DNA from: Yoonia sp.
GTDB taxonomy: Bacteria; Pseudomonadota; Alphaproteobacteria; Rhodobacterales; Rhodobacteraceae
Length of the DNA: 64,000 nucleotides
Assembly: GCF_014859355.1 (NCBI RefSeq)
Contig: NZ_JACUUJ010000001.1
Location: 62,001 to 126,000 of the forward strand
Direction: 5' to 3'
The notes under the pieces were generated by a model, which saw only the letters and a program-made list of their open reading frames with translations, ran no database searches and had not been told where the DNA came from. The position numbers and the translations under genes were made by a program. Shown here piece after piece: positions 52,172 through 61,420 of this stretch (position 1 is its first letter; every line of letters begins with the position of its first letter).

Positions 52172-53548
52172 TCAATCCGGCGCAACCCGCACATTCACCT
52201 GTTCGCTTTCCAGCAGTTTCACTTCCCTCTGAGGGAAAGGAATGCTGATGCCGTGTTCGGCAAAGGCATCCCATAAGGCCAGATAGATATTGCCGCGGAT
52301 GTTGGTCAGCCCGCCGGTGGGGTCGCTGATCCAGAACCGTAGGACATAGTCCACCGAACTGTCGCCAAAGCCGACGATATGGCACACGGTGGGCCGCGAT
52401 GTCAGCACGCGGTCAACCCCTTGGGCGGCTTCGACCGCGATCTTGCGCACCTCGTGCGGGTTGTCGCTGTAGGCGGTGCCGAAATGGATATCCAGCCGGA
52501 CAAATTCATTCGAATGTGACCAGTTGACGACTTGGCCAGTAATCAGATCCTCGTTCGGGATCAGGTATTCGCGGCCGTCGCGCGTGACAACGGACACATA
52601 GCGCGCGCCCAGCGAATTGATCCAGCCAAAGGTATCGCCCAGCGAAATCACGTCACCCGGTTTGATGGACTTGTCCAGCAGGATGATGACACCGGACACA
52701 AGGTTTGACACCACCTTTTGCAGACCAAACCCAAGACCCACACCAATGGCCCCAGACAGAACGGCAAGGCCGGTCAGGTCGATCCCCAGCGCGCGCACCC
52801 CGATGAAAAACGCAAAACCATAAAGCCCGAACTGCACGGCCTTGATCAGCAGCACCTGCATTGATGGGCTGATGTCCTGATTGCTGCGAATGCGGCTGGC
52901 CGTGCTGCGGGTAAAGAACCGCGCCAGCGCGATCAGCACCCCCAGAATGACCAGCGACTGCACCAGCAGCAGCAGCGAAAACCGGATATCGCCCATGGTG
53001 AAACCGATGCTGTCCAACAGGCGTTCGGCGGGGTCCAGAACGCCCAGAATACGCAGCGTGACATAAGCCCAAGCCCCATAGCGGATGCTGCGGCGCAGGG
53101 TCTGGCTTTTGATCAGGCGGGTCAGGAACGCAATGCAGAGCCATGCAAAGGCCAGTGTGCCGACAATGCCAAGCAGGTAGCTGCGGCTGGGCCACGTCAC
53201 CTCGCGCATGATGTAGATGGTCAGCCAGATCAGTGTGACAAAGAAAATCGCGCGCAGCCGCTGGTGGACAACGACCAAAATGCGCATCCGCCATTTCGGC
53301 CAGTTTTCGCGCGATGCCATCCATGCCCTGATCCGGGGGCCAAAAATCGCGCGCAACACATGCGCCAGCACCAGCAACCCAATGATAATGCCGATCTGAT
53401 ACATGTTCCATGTGCGGAACAGGCTTTGAACGAAGGTCTGCCCTTGGGTAAACAGATCTGTGCTGATCGCCAGAATTTCATCCAACTGCTGACCCGCCGT
53501 GTCTGTCGATACGGTCTGCGTTTGTGGTGTATTGGTATGATTGGCCAT
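52172..53548 (-). CDS. MscS-family mechanosensitive ion channel
   Basis: 458 residues. About five hydrophobic helices precede the MscS pore helix, recognisable as GAIGVGLGFGLQKVVSNLVS, and the cytoplasmic beta domain with DKSIKPGDVISLGDTFGWIN and GREYLIPNEDLITGQVVNWS. The C-terminal domain continues with VRLDIHFGTAYSDNPHEVR. The channel opens under membrane tension to release solutes on hypo-osmotic shock. The extended N-terminus puts it in the medium-sized MscS subgroup. It is divergent from leuC. Confidence 0.93.
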   Translation of the reverse strand: MANHTNTPQTQTVSTDTAGQQLDEILAISTDLFTQGQTFVQSLFRTWNMYQIGIIIGLLVLAHVLRAIFGPRIRAWMASRENWPKWRMRILVVVHQRLRAIFFVTLIWLTIYIMREVTWPSRSYLLGIVGTLAFAWLCIAFLTRLIKSQTLRRSIRYGAWAYVTLRILGVLDPAERLLDSIGFTMGDIRFSLLLLVQSLVILGVLIALARFFTRSTASRIRSNQDISPSMQVLLIKAVQFGLYGFAFFIGVRALGIDLTGLAVLSGAIGVGLGFGLQKVVSNLVSGVIILLDKSIKPGDVISLGDTFGWINSLGARYVSVVTRDGREYLIPNEDLITGQVVNWSHSNEFVRLDIHFGTAYSDNPHEVRKIAVEAAQGVDRVLTSRPTVCHIVGFGDSSVDYVLRFWISDPTGGLTNIRGNIYLALWDAFAEHGISIPFPQREVKLLESEQVNVRVAPD

Positions 53549-53807
53549 GAAACCCTATCGTATGTGTCGCACAAACTGTGGCACGCGCCCGATTGGGTGG
53601 CAAGCACCGGTCACCGATTGCAGCCCTTGCGAGACGGGGGGGCAAGGTGTATCTGCTAGGGCATGAAACAGGTTTTTGATATGGATGATCGCGCCCGTCT
53701 GCCTTGGCGGTTTTACGGCGCGACCTGCACGATCCTCGCGCGGCGCTGACCACCGCCAGTTTCCGCACGCCTGCCTTTTACTGACATTCTGACAACGGGA
53801 GAGGACC

Positions 53808-55214
53808 ATGTCCCCCAAAACGCTTTATGATAAAATCTGGGATGCGCATGTCGCGCATGAAGCCGAAGACGGCACCTGCCTGCTGTATATCGACCGCCAT
53901 CTGGTGCACGAAGTGACCAGCCCGCAAGCCTTTGAAGGGCTGCGCATGGCGGGCCGCACCGTGCGTGCACCGGACAAGACAATTGCCGTGCCCGACCATA
54001 ACGTGCCGACCACCCCCGGCCGCGATGACCCCAAGAACATGACCGAAGACAGCGCCATTCAGGTCGCTGCACTGGATACCAACGCCAAGGAATTCGGCAT
54101 TCATTACTATCCGGTGTCTGATGTCCGTCAGGGGATCGTGCATATCGTCGGCCCCGAACAGGGCTGGACATTGCCCGGCATGACCGTGGTTTGCGGCGAC
54201 AGCCACACCGCGACGCATGGCGCATTCGGTGCGCTGGCCCACGGCATCGGCACATCCGAGGTGGAACATGTGCTGGCGACACAAACGCTGATCCAGAAGA
54301 AATCAAAGAACATGAAGGTGGAAATCACCGGCAAACTGGCCCCCGGTGTCACCGCCAAGGATATTACGCTGTCCGTGATCGGGGCCACAGGCACCGCTGG
54401 CGGAACCGGCTATGTCATCGAATATTGCGGTGATGCGATCCGCGATCTGTCCATGGAAGGGCGGATGACCGTCTGCAACATGGCGATCGAAGGCGGCGCG
54501 CGCGCAGGTATCATTGCGCCGGATGAAAAAACCTATGAATACTGCAAGGGCCGCCCCCACGCCCCCAAAGGTGCCGCATGGGAAGCCGCCGTCGCCTGGT
54601 GGAAAACGCTTTATACCGACGAAGACGCGCATTTCGACAAGGTCGTGACGCTGAAAGGCGAAGATATCGCGCCCGTCGTCACGTGGGGTACATCGCCCGA
54701 AGACGTGCTGCCGATCACGGCATCCGTGCCATCCGCCGACAGTTTCACCGGCGGCAAGGTCGGTGCGGCGCAGCGTTCGCTGGAATACATGGACCTGACG
54801 CCCGGCACACCGTTGACCGACATTGAAATTGATACCGTGTTCATCGGGTCATGCACCAATGGCCGGATCGAGGATTTACGCGCCGCTGCCGCGATCCTGA
54901 AAGGCAAAAAGAAAAAAGACGGGCTGCGCGCGATGGTCGTGCCTGGCTCTGGCCTTGTGCGCGCACAAGCCGAAGAAGAAGGGCTGGCGCAGATTTTCAT
55001 CGACGCCGGTTTTGAATGGCGGTTGGCCGGATGTTCGATGTGTCTGGCGATGAACCCAGACCAACTGGCGCCGGGTGAACGCTGTGCGGCGACGTCCAAC
55101 CGCAACTTTGAAGGCCGCCAGGGGCGTGGCGGGCGCACCCACCTGATGTCGCCTGCCATGGCTGCGGCTGCGGCGATTACCGGCAAACTGACCGACGTGC
55201 GGGAGATGATGTAA
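53808..55214 (+). CDS. leuC: 3-Isopropylmalate dehydratase large subunit
   Basis: Aconitase-superfamily 4Fe-4S enzyme that isomerises 2-isopropylmalate to 3-isopropylmalate in leucine synthesis, together with LeuD. 468 residues. Cluster cysteines are visible in [14 protein letters not shown] and in [14 protein letters not shown]. The substrate-site loop [20 protein letters not shown] is conserved. GGGAGAGGA precedes the ATG. The stop shares one base with the leuD start (TAATG). Confidence 0.97.
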   Translation: MSPKTLYDKIWDAHVAHEAEDGTCLLYIDRHLVHEVTSPQAFEGLRMAGRTVRAPDKTIAVPDHNVPTTPGRDDPKNMTEDSAIQVAALDTNAKEFGIHYYPVSDVRQGIVHIVGPEQGWTLPGMTVVCGDSHTATHGAFGALAHGIGTSEVEHVLATQTLIQKKSKNMKVEITGKLAPGVTAKDITLSVIGATGTAGGTGYVIEYCGDAIRDLSMEGRMTVCNMAIEGGARAGIIAPDEKTYEYCKGRPHAPKGAAWEAAVAWWKTLYTDEDAHFDKVVTLKGEDIAPVVTWGTSPEDVLPITASVPSADSFTGGKVGAAQRSLEYMDLTPGTPLTDIEIDTVFIGSCTNGRIEDLRAAAAILKGKKKKDGLRAMVVPGSGLVRAQAEEEGLAQIFIDAGFEWRLAGCSMCLAMNPDQLAPGERCAATSNRNFEGRQGRGGRTHLMSPAMAAAAAITGKLTDVREMM

Positions 55215-55819
55215 TGCAAAAATTCACCAAAATCAGCGGCATCGCCGCACCTATGCCTTTGGTCAATATCGACACCGATATGATCATCCCCAAACAGTTC
55301 CTGAAAACGATCAAACGGTCCGGCCTTGGCGTGAATCTGTTCGACGAGATGCGCTATGATGACGACCGCAACGAAATTCCCGATTTCGTGCTGAACAAGC
55401 CGCAGTATCGCGATGCACAAATTCTTGTGACGGGCGAAAACTTTGGCTGCGGGTCATCGCGCGAACATGCGCCATGGGCAATTGCCGATTTCGGCATCAC
55501 CTGCGTTATTGCGCCGTCCTTTGCTGATATTTTTTACAGCAACTGTTTCAAGAACGGGATCTTGCCCATCGCGTTACCGCAAGAACAGGTCGATGTGCTG
55601 ATGAACGACGCCGAAAAGGGATCAAATGCCCGGATCGAAGTCGATCTTGAGGCGCAGACGATCACGTCATCCGATGGCCAAGTTTTCACATTCGAGGTGG
55701 ATTCTTTCAAAAAACATTGCCTGATGAACGGCCTCGACGATATCGGATTGTCGTTGGAAAAAGTCGCCGCAATCGACGGATTTGAAGCAAAAGCCAGCGC
55801 AGAGCGCCCTTGGGTCTGA
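55214..55819 (+). CDS. leuD: 3-Isopropylmalate dehydratase small subunit
   Basis: Swivelling subunit of isopropylmalate isomerase, 201 residues. Conserved motifs: [19 protein letters not shown] near the start and [20 protein letters not shown], where the Ser-Arg pair binds the substrate. It follows leuC with a one-base overlap, so the two subunits are made in equal amounts. Strong hairpins lie downstream, so the following genes are probably not all read from the leuC promoter. Confidence 0.97.
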   Translation: MQKFTKISGIAAPMPLVNIDTDMIIPKQFLKTIKRSGLGVNLFDEMRYDDDRNEIPDFVLNKPQYRDAQILVTGENFGCGSSREHAPWAIADFGITCVIAPSFADIFYSNCFKNGILPIALPQEQVDVLMNDAEKGSNARIEVDLEAQTITSSDGQVFTFEVDSFKKHCLMNGLDDIGLSLEKVAAIDGFEAKASAERPWV

Positions 55820-55873
55820 GGCGCTTTTGCTTTCTCTGAATGATCACACCGCCCGCGCTTTTCGGGCGGTGTG
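55803..55873 (+). terminator. Two hairpins ending leuCD
   Basis: First hairpin AGCGCC (55803-55808) with GGCGCT (55820-55825), followed by TTTTGCTTTC. Second, stronger hairpin is a perfect 11-bp stem 55845-55855 with 55863-55873 and a 7-base loop. The first overlaps the leuD stop codon. Confidence 0.75.
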
Positions 55874-56156
55874 GTGCCGCTTTTGAACGGTTTTCATCGG
55901 TTTTCGTCTTGATCGGGGCGCCAATTGGCCTTGTGTGTTTCGTTGCAAAATTAGCGCAAAGAGCTTGCAATCGCCTGTATCGATCCACCTAAATTGTTGA
56001 ACAATGGCCTGCTTTGCGCTGGATTGTATCCATGCTCAGGCGGCGTTGGGTTGACCAAGGCGCAGACAGCAGTGGGTTTGGGGCAGGCCACCACTGGTTG
56101 AATTGGGGCGTGCATCCTGGCATGTGCAGACTCCGAAAGAGGGTGAAAGCAAGCTG
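55874..56156. other. Gene-free leader region after leuD
   Basis: With the hairpins before it, 337 bases separate leuD from the membrane protein gene. I find no RNA gene, no reliable promoter and no supported ORF here. It presumably holds the promoter of the downstream membrane protein gene. Confidence 0.4.
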
Positions 56157-56978
56157 ATGTTTCGACTGCCAGCAGCTCTGATGCGCGCAGTTCTTGTTGT
56201 GACGCTGATTATTTTGCCGTCTGCAATTCTGCCGGGCGGGGCGGATGACAATACCCAGATCGTCGCTTTGGTCGCAATTTTTGCAGCCCTTTTCACGATT
56301 GTCGAATACAGCGCCAACAGCCCCAGCCTGGTCGAGTTTCGGGACGCTCCCCCCTTTAATCGTGTCCGATTTTTTGCGCTTTTTGCGACGGTGATCTGCC
56401 TTTCGCTGATTTTCCGGGGTTTTACATCGCCTTCGAAAATCACCGAGTCAGTTCAGAATTTGGGGCACCATATTGGCCGTGTCATCGACTTTCCCATGTC
56501 GCCGGTGCGGCTGATGGCCGACCTGATGCCGGCAGCTACCAGCCCTGAACTGGTCAACCAGTTGCGCGATGCGGCAGGGCTTAGCTATTTGATTTCGTTG
56601 GTTTCGGTCATCTGGTTCGTCATCATGTTGCGGTTGCAGCAATGGCCACGTCGCGGCGGGTCGTTCAACGTGTGGGTCAACTTGCCGACATTTGATCCAA
56701 CGGCCGGGGGCGATGTGGTAAAAAGGTTGAAACGTGATCGACTGTTTAACATTATCTTAGGGTTTTTGCTGCCATTTCTCATTCCGGCGATCATCAAACT
56801 GGCGTCGTTTTTGGGCGGCCCGGTTAGGCTTGATGATCCGCATGTATTGATATGGACGGTGACAGCATGGGCGTTTCTGCCTGCAAGTATTCTGATGCGC
56901 GGCGTGGCGCTGGGTCGGGTGGCGCAGATGATCGACCTGCAACGACAAAAAGCCCAATCAACAACCGCTTCAAATTGA
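56157..56978 (+). CDS. Multi-pass membrane protein of unknown function
   Basis: 273 residues with about six hydrophobic segments, among them residues about 8-26 (LMRAVLVVTLIILPSAILPG), ALFTIVEYSA, VRFFALFATVICLSLIFRG, LISLVSVIWFVIMLRL, a helix around NIILGFLLPFLIPAIIKL and a final one at WTVTAWAFLPASIL. No named family recognised. The ATG at 56157 directly precedes the first helix; longer starts have no support. Its stop overlaps the start of the secreted EEP-family gene (TTGA), so the pair is coupled. Confidence 0.7.
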   Translation: MFRLPAALMRAVLVVTLIILPSAILPGGADDNTQIVALVAIFAALFTIVEYSANSPSLVEFRDAPPFNRVRFFALFATVICLSLIFRGFTSPSKITESVQNLGHHIGRVIDFPMSPVRLMADLMPAATSPELVNQLRDAAGLSYLISLVSVIWFVIMLRLQQWPRRGGSFNVWVNLPTFDPTAGGDVVKRLKRDRLFNIILGFLLPFLIPAIIKLASFLGGPVRLDDPHVLIWTVTAWAFLPASILMRGVALGRVAQMIDLQRQKAQSTTASN

Positions 56979-57973
56979 TTTTGCTCGGGCTGCTTATTGA
57001 GTTTCTGCCGTTTTCTGCCGTCGCTGACACCCTTCGCATTGCCACTTACGCCGCCCCGTTAAGCCGTGATGGCCCGGGGCTGCTGGCGCGTGACCTGATC
57101 CAGCGGGATGATCCGCAAATTGCGGCTATTGTCGCTGTGATCGACGGTGTGCGGCCTGATATTCTGCTGTTGACAGATTTTGACTATGATCTGGACGGGG
57201 TTGCGCTGGCGGCCTTTGCCGCGCGTTTCGGGGGGCGATATCCGCATCAATACGCTGCGCGCCCGAACACCGGATTGCAGACCGGGCTGGATATGGACCG
57301 CAACGGTAAGATTGGACAGCCGCGTGACGCACAAGGCTATGGTCGTTTTGCAGGTGATGGCGGTATGGCGGTCTTGTCACGATTTGCGATTGGAAAGGTG
57401 CGGGAACTCTCTGGCCTTCTGTGGCGTGATCTGCCTGGTGCGGTTTTGCCCGTTTTGAACGGTGCGCCTTTTCACACGGATGACATGCTGGCGGTGCAGC
57501 GGCTTTCGACCAGCGGCCATTGGATTGTCCCGATCGACCTGGCCGACGGGGTGCTGCATATTCTGGCGTTTTCGGCAACACCGCCTGTTTTCGACGGGCC
57601 CGAAAGGCGCAATGCCTTGCGCAACCGTGACGAACTCCGCCTGTGGGAGGCGCTGCTGGACGGGGTGTTTGGCGCGGTGCCGGACAGGTTTATTATCGCC
57701 GGGAATGCCAACCTTGATCCGGTTGACGGGGCTGGTGACCGGGCGGCGATGGCGGCATTTCTTGCCCGCCCTGATCTGCAAGACCCCATGCCAGGAACCA
57801 AAACGGCGCATTGGCCCAACGATGACGGGCCGGGCCAGCTACGGGTCAGTTATGTGCTGCCGTCGGTCGCATGGCGACTGGCTGATGCGGGTGTTGCCGG
57901 GCCGGCTGCTGCTGATGCGCTGGCGGTCGACCTTGGCCCGCATCGCCTTGTTTGGGTGGATGTCATGCAATAG
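56975..57973 (+). CDS. Secreted endonuclease/exonuclease/phosphatase-family protein
   Basis: 332 residues with a signal peptide (hydrophobic LILLGLLIEFLPFSAVA, cut before DTLRIATY). The mature enzyme has the EEP fold: LRIATYAAPLSRDGPG, the metal-site stretch PDILLLTDFDYDLDG, GYGRFAGDGGMAVLSRFAIG, FIIAGNANLDPVDG (the GN/D-x-N phosphatase motif) and the terminal LGPHRLVWVDV with the catalytic His. Activity could be on nucleic acid, phospholipid or sugar phosphate. The TTG at 56975 overlapping the previous stop was chosen because it starts exactly at the signal peptide; an ATG at 56852 would overlap by 127 bases. Confidence 0.82.
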   Translation: MILLGLLIEFLPFSAVADTLRIATYAAPLSRDGPGLLARDLIQRDDPQIAAIVAVIDGVRPDILLLTDFDYDLDGVALAAFAARFGGRYPHQYAARPNTGLQTGLDMDRNGKIGQPRDAQGYGRFAGDGGMAVLSRFAIGKVRELSGLLWRDLPGAVLPVLNGAPFHTDDMLAVQRLSTSGHWIVPIDLADGVLHILAFSATPPVFDGPERRNALRNRDELRLWEALLDGVFGAVPDRFIIAGNANLDPVDGAGDRAAMAAFLARPDLQDPMPGTKTAHWPNDDGPGQLRVSYVLPSVAWRLADAGVAGPAAADALAVDLGPHRLVWVDVMQ

Positions 57974-58058
57974 TGGCCTGGCGCGCATCGCGCCCGTCTT
58001 GAATATCTTTGCTTGACGGGCTAGGGGCTGTGCAACCAATGCAACCAAGGAACATCCC

Positions 58059-59165
58059 ATGTCCAACCCTTCCCTTTTGATCCTCGCCGGTGACGGTATC
58101 GGCCCTGAAGTCATGGACGAGGTAAAGCGGATCATCACGTGGTTCGGCGAAAAGCGCGACCTTGGTTTTGACGTAACTGAAGATCTGGTTGGCGGCTGCG
58201 CCTACGATGTGCATGGTGTGCCCTTGACCGATGCCACAATGGCCCACGCACAAGAGGTGGACGCGGTGCTGCTGGGCGCTGTGGGTGGCCCGCAATACGA
58301 CAACCTTGATTTCAGCGTAAAGCCGGAACGCGGCTTGCTGCGCCTGCGCAAGGAAATGGACCTGTTCGCCAACCTGCGCCCCGCGCAGTGTTTTGATGCA
58401 TTGGCCGACTTTTCATCGCTCAAGCGTGATATTGTGGCCGGTCTGGATATCATGATCGTGCGCGAACTGACCTCGGGCGTCTATTTTGGCGAACCGCGCG
58501 GCATTCATATTGAAAACGGGATGCGCGTGGGCATCAACACCCAGCGCTATACCGAAGCTGAAATCGCACGCATCGCGCGGTCTGCGTTTGAATTGGCGCG
58601 CAAGCGGTCGGGTAAGGTCTGTTCGATGGAAAAGGCCAACGTCATGGAATCCGGCATCTTGTGGCGCGATGTCGTGACCGAGGTGCATCAGGCCGAATAT
58701 CCCGATATCGAACTTTCGCATATGTATGCTGACAATGGCGCGATGCAGTTGGTGCGCGCGCCCAAACAGTTTGACGTTATCCTGACTGACAATCTGTTTG
58801 GCGATATTCTGTCGGATTGTGCCGCGATGTTGACGGGCAGCCTTGGCATGTTGCCATCTGCCTCGCTTGGCCAGCCGATGGCCAATGGCCGCCCCAAGGC
58901 GATGTATGAACCGGTTCACGGGTCTGCCCCTGATATTGCCGGTCAGGGCAAGGCGAACCCGATTGCCTCTATCCTGTCGTTCGCGATGGCGCTGCGCTAT
59001 TCCTTTGACCAAGGTGCCGAGGCCGCCCGGCTTGAAGGCGCAATCGCCAAAGTCCTGGAAGACGGCGCACGCACTGGCGACCTGATGGGGCCAGAAGGTG
59101 GCACCCCGCTAAGCACAACGCAGATGGGTGATGCGATCTTGGCGGCGCTTGATGCATCTCTTTAA
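58059..59165 (+). CDS. leuB: 3-Isopropylmalate dehydrogenase
   Basis: NAD-dependent oxidative decarboxylase, third step of the leucine branch. 368 residues. [19 protein letters not shown] opens the protein; [12 protein letters not shown], the substrate-binding arginines in [19 protein letters not shown], and the NAD-site segment [20 protein letters not shown] are all present, as is the [10 protein letters not shown] metal site. It is separated from leuCD by the membrane/EEP pair, as in several Rhodobacterales. Confidence 0.97.
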   Translation: MSNPSLLILAGDGIGPEVMDEVKRIITWFGEKRDLGFDVTEDLVGGCAYDVHGVPLTDATMAHAQEVDAVLLGAVGGPQYDNLDFSVKPERGLLRLRKEMDLFANLRPAQCFDALADFSSLKRDIVAGLDIMIVRELTSGVYFGEPRGIHIENGMRVGINTQRYTEAEIARIARSAFELARKRSGKVCSMEKANVMESGILWRDVVTEVHQAEYPDIELSHMYADNGAMQLVRAPKQFDVILTDNLFGDILSDCAAMLTGSLGMLPSASLGQPMANGRPKAMYEPVHGSAPDIAGQGKANPIASILSFAMALRYSFDQGAEAARLEGAIAKVLEDGARTGDLMGPEGGTPLSTTQMGDAILAALDASL

Positions 59166-59262
59166 AGTTTGACAGCTCTGGGGATGGCATGCGCGGGTTT
59201 TCCTTGACTTGCACATGCCACCCAGCTTGTTCTGGGCCCGCACCGGACGAAAGGAACAAGCC

Positions 59263-60222
59263 ATGTCGCCCAACGCAAAAGGTGCGGTCTTTGCGCTGAT
59301 CGCCTTTGGTATCTTTGCAACGCATGATGTCGTGGTCAAGGTACTGGGGGGCATCTATGCGCCATTCCAGATCGTCTTTTTTTCGGTGCTGTTCAGCTTT
59401 CCCTTGGCGACGGTCACGCTGATGCGCGATTCCAAACCGGGGACGCTGCTGCCGGTGCATCCTTGGTGGATGGCCGTGCGCACCATCGCGACCGTCATCA
59501 CCGGCGTATGTGCATTTTACGCATTTTCAGTGCTGCCACTGGCGGAAACCTACGCGATCCTGTTCGCTGCCCCGTTGTTGATCACCGTTTTGGCGATCCC
59601 TGTTCTGGGGGAAACCGTCCGTTTGCGCCGCTGGTTGGCAGTGATCGTGGGCTTGGTGGGGGTGCTGGTTGTGTTGCGTCCAGGCCAGACGGCATTGTCG
59701 CTTGGCCATTTGGCGGCTTTGACCGCAGCGATTTGCGGGGCGCTTTCCTCTATCATCGTGCGGAAAATCGGGTCGGTGGAACGCCCTGTCGTGATCCTGC
59801 TGTATCCGATGGTGGCAAATTTTGTCCTGATGGCGTGTGCGCTGCCGTTTTTTTATAAACCAATGCCGATTGAACATCTGGGTCTGGTGGGAATCATTGC
59901 AGCCTTTGGATGGATCGCGAACAGGTTGACCATCGCGGCCTATCAAGCCGGCGAGGCGGCGATCATTGCACCCATGCAATACAGCCAGATCATCTGGGCT
60001 ACGGGATTTGGTTTGTTGTTTTTTGACGAAACGATCGATCAGATGACAGCGATTGGCGCGGCGATCATTATCACGAGTGGCCTCTATATCGTTTTGCGCG
60101 AAAGCCGCGCCGGTGCGTCGGCGACAACCCCGGTTTTACGCACCCTTTCGCGAACTGAAACCGGTACGACGCCACGTGTCAGCCTGCTGATGCGGTTGCG
60201 CGGGAAAGAGCCGCCGCGATAA
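59263..60222 (+). CDS. EamA-family (DMT superfamily) transporter
   Basis: Inner-membrane transporter of 319 residues with ten predicted helices as two EamA repeats; examples are GAVFALIAFGIFATHDVVVK and WLAVIVGLVGVLVVLRPGQT, the second being a repeat-1 landmark. Family members export or import small metabolites such as amino acids or purines; the substrate is not predictable. The start at 59263 has AAGGA 7 bases before it; the upstream extension is not hydrophobic. The C-terminal tail of about 45 residues is polar and cytoplasmic. Confidence 0.9.
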   Translation: MSPNAKGAVFALIAFGIFATHDVVVKVLGGIYAPFQIVFFSVLFSFPLATVTLMRDSKPGTLLPVHPWWMAVRTIATVITGVCAFYAFSVLPLAETYAILFAAPLLITVLAIPVLGETVRLRRWLAVIVGLVGVLVVLRPGQTALSLGHLAALTAAICGALSSIIVRKIGSVERPVVILLYPMVANFVLMACALPFFYKPMPIEHLGLVGIIAAFGWIANRLTIAAYQAGEAAIIAPMQYSQIIWATGFGLLFFDETIDQMTAIGAAIIITSGLYIVLRESRAGASATTPVLRTLSRTETGTTPRVSLLMRLRGKEPPR

Positions 60223-60242
60223 ACCCAACTTGAACAAAGGGT

Positions 60243-61052
60243 TTAAAAATCAGGCGTTATACCCGGCAGATTCAGGGCGCGGATCAGGTCTCGCAATTCC
60301 TGGCGGGCTGCAATGTTGGAAATGTTCATGCCTTTGACGCCGATGTCGCGCAGGTCCAAGAGTGTCAGCCCACGGGGGAAAAGTTCACGGAAGATCACCC
60401 GTTCGTTGAAGCCGGGCGCTGTGCGAAACCCGATCCGTTTGGCGAGTTTGCCGACGGCGCGTTCCATCTTTTCCTTGTTGACCATGGCTTGCGCGCCGAC
60501 GCGGTTGCGCACGACGACCCAGTCAATTGGTTTCAGGCCAGCCTGCGCGCGCAGTTGTCGGGCGTTCCAGACCATTTCAGAATAGACCGAGGGGCCTGTA
60601 ATTTCTTCGCCATCGCTATCGACATGCGCAAGTAGGTCGAAATCGATGAAACTGTCGTTCAGCGGGGTGATCAGCGTGTCAGCAAGGCTATGGGCCACCT
60701 GGCTTAGCCGCGTGTGTGCCCCGGGGCAGTCAATCAGGATAAAATCGCTATCGCTTTCCATTTGTGCGACAGCAATGGACAAGCGGTGATCAAAAGCATT
60801 TTCGCCCGGTTTCAGGCTGTCCTGTCCAATATCGGGCAAATCATGATGCACCGGCGTCGGCAGGTTCAGCCCTTGTTTGGTAAGATATATTTGGCGGTTC
60901 AAAAGATACCGCCCCAGAGTTTTCTGCCGCAGGTCAAGGTCCAACGTTGCGACGCTGTGGCCCATGCGTGCAAGCGCCGTGGCCACATGCATGGAAACGG
61001 TCGATTTGCCCGCGCCGCCCTTTTCATTGCCAACAACGATGATATGCGCCAC
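60243..61052 (-). CDS. mipZ: Division-plane positioning ATPase MipZ (ParA/MinD family)
   Basis: P-loop ATPase that forms a gradient from ParB at the poles and blocks FtsZ polymerisation there, the alphaproteobacterial alternative to MinCD. 269 residues. Deviant Walker A at residues about 9-17 (NEKGGAGKSTVSMHVA), switch I with DLDLRQKTLGRYLLNR, and Walker B FILIDCPGAHTRLSQVAHSL. The long segment TLITPLNDSFIDFDLLAHVD distinguishes MipZ from plasmid ParA. Starts at a GTG at 61052. Confidence 0.93.
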   Translation of the reverse strand: MAHIIVVGNEKGGAGKSTVSMHVATALARMGHSVATLDLDLRQKTLGRYLLNRQIYLTKQGLNLPTPVHHDLPDIGQDSLKPGENAFDHRLSIAVAQMESDSDFILIDCPGAHTRLSQVAHSLADTLITPLNDSFIDFDLLAHVDSDGEEITGPSVYSEMVWNARQLRAQAGLKPIDWVVVRNRVGAQAMVNKEKMERAVGKLAKRIGFRTAPGFNERVIFRELFPRGLTLLDLRDIGVKGMNISNIAARQELRDLIRALNLPGITPDF

Positions 61053-61420
61053 GCGATAGCCCCCAACAATTTGTGGTTTGTCGCATTATATGGTGGCTAA
61101 TGGCCAAGGGAAAGCAATAGGGGCCTGGTGCAACGCAATTTTTGCATGGCCTTGACATATGCTGCCAAACCCATCATCTGCCAGTCAACCGATGCAAGCT
61201 GCCGCGTGAGCAGAGCGGGACGGAAAAGTCCATCGCAAGGCATCGTTTGATTTTCCAGGTTCCCACATCACGCAGGGGTCCCGCGCCAGATCGGCGCCCG
61301 GACAATGTGGTCTTGGCTGTCAGCATATGGCGCAACCTTGCACGGGTTCATCCGCACGATGCGGGTGCGCCGAACCATATGCACGGGCCTGATGCCCGAC
61401 AGACAGAAAGAGCGATCCAG
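61053..61420. other. 368-base intergenic region between mipZ and the RNA helicase gene
   Basis: Divergent leader region. It contains a perfect TTGACA hexamer at 61152-61157 on the plus strand that could be the -35 box of the helicase promoter, though no convincing -10 is seen 17 bases later. The frame of the helicase is open upstream to 61142, but I see no similarity and no ribosome-binding site there. No RNA gene recognised. Confidence 0.4.

Noticed and set aside
53663-53749. 28-codon ORF upstream of leuC, considered as a leucine leader peptide
   Set aside because: Only two Leu codons, no terminator/antiterminator pair before leuC and no clear ribosome-binding site.
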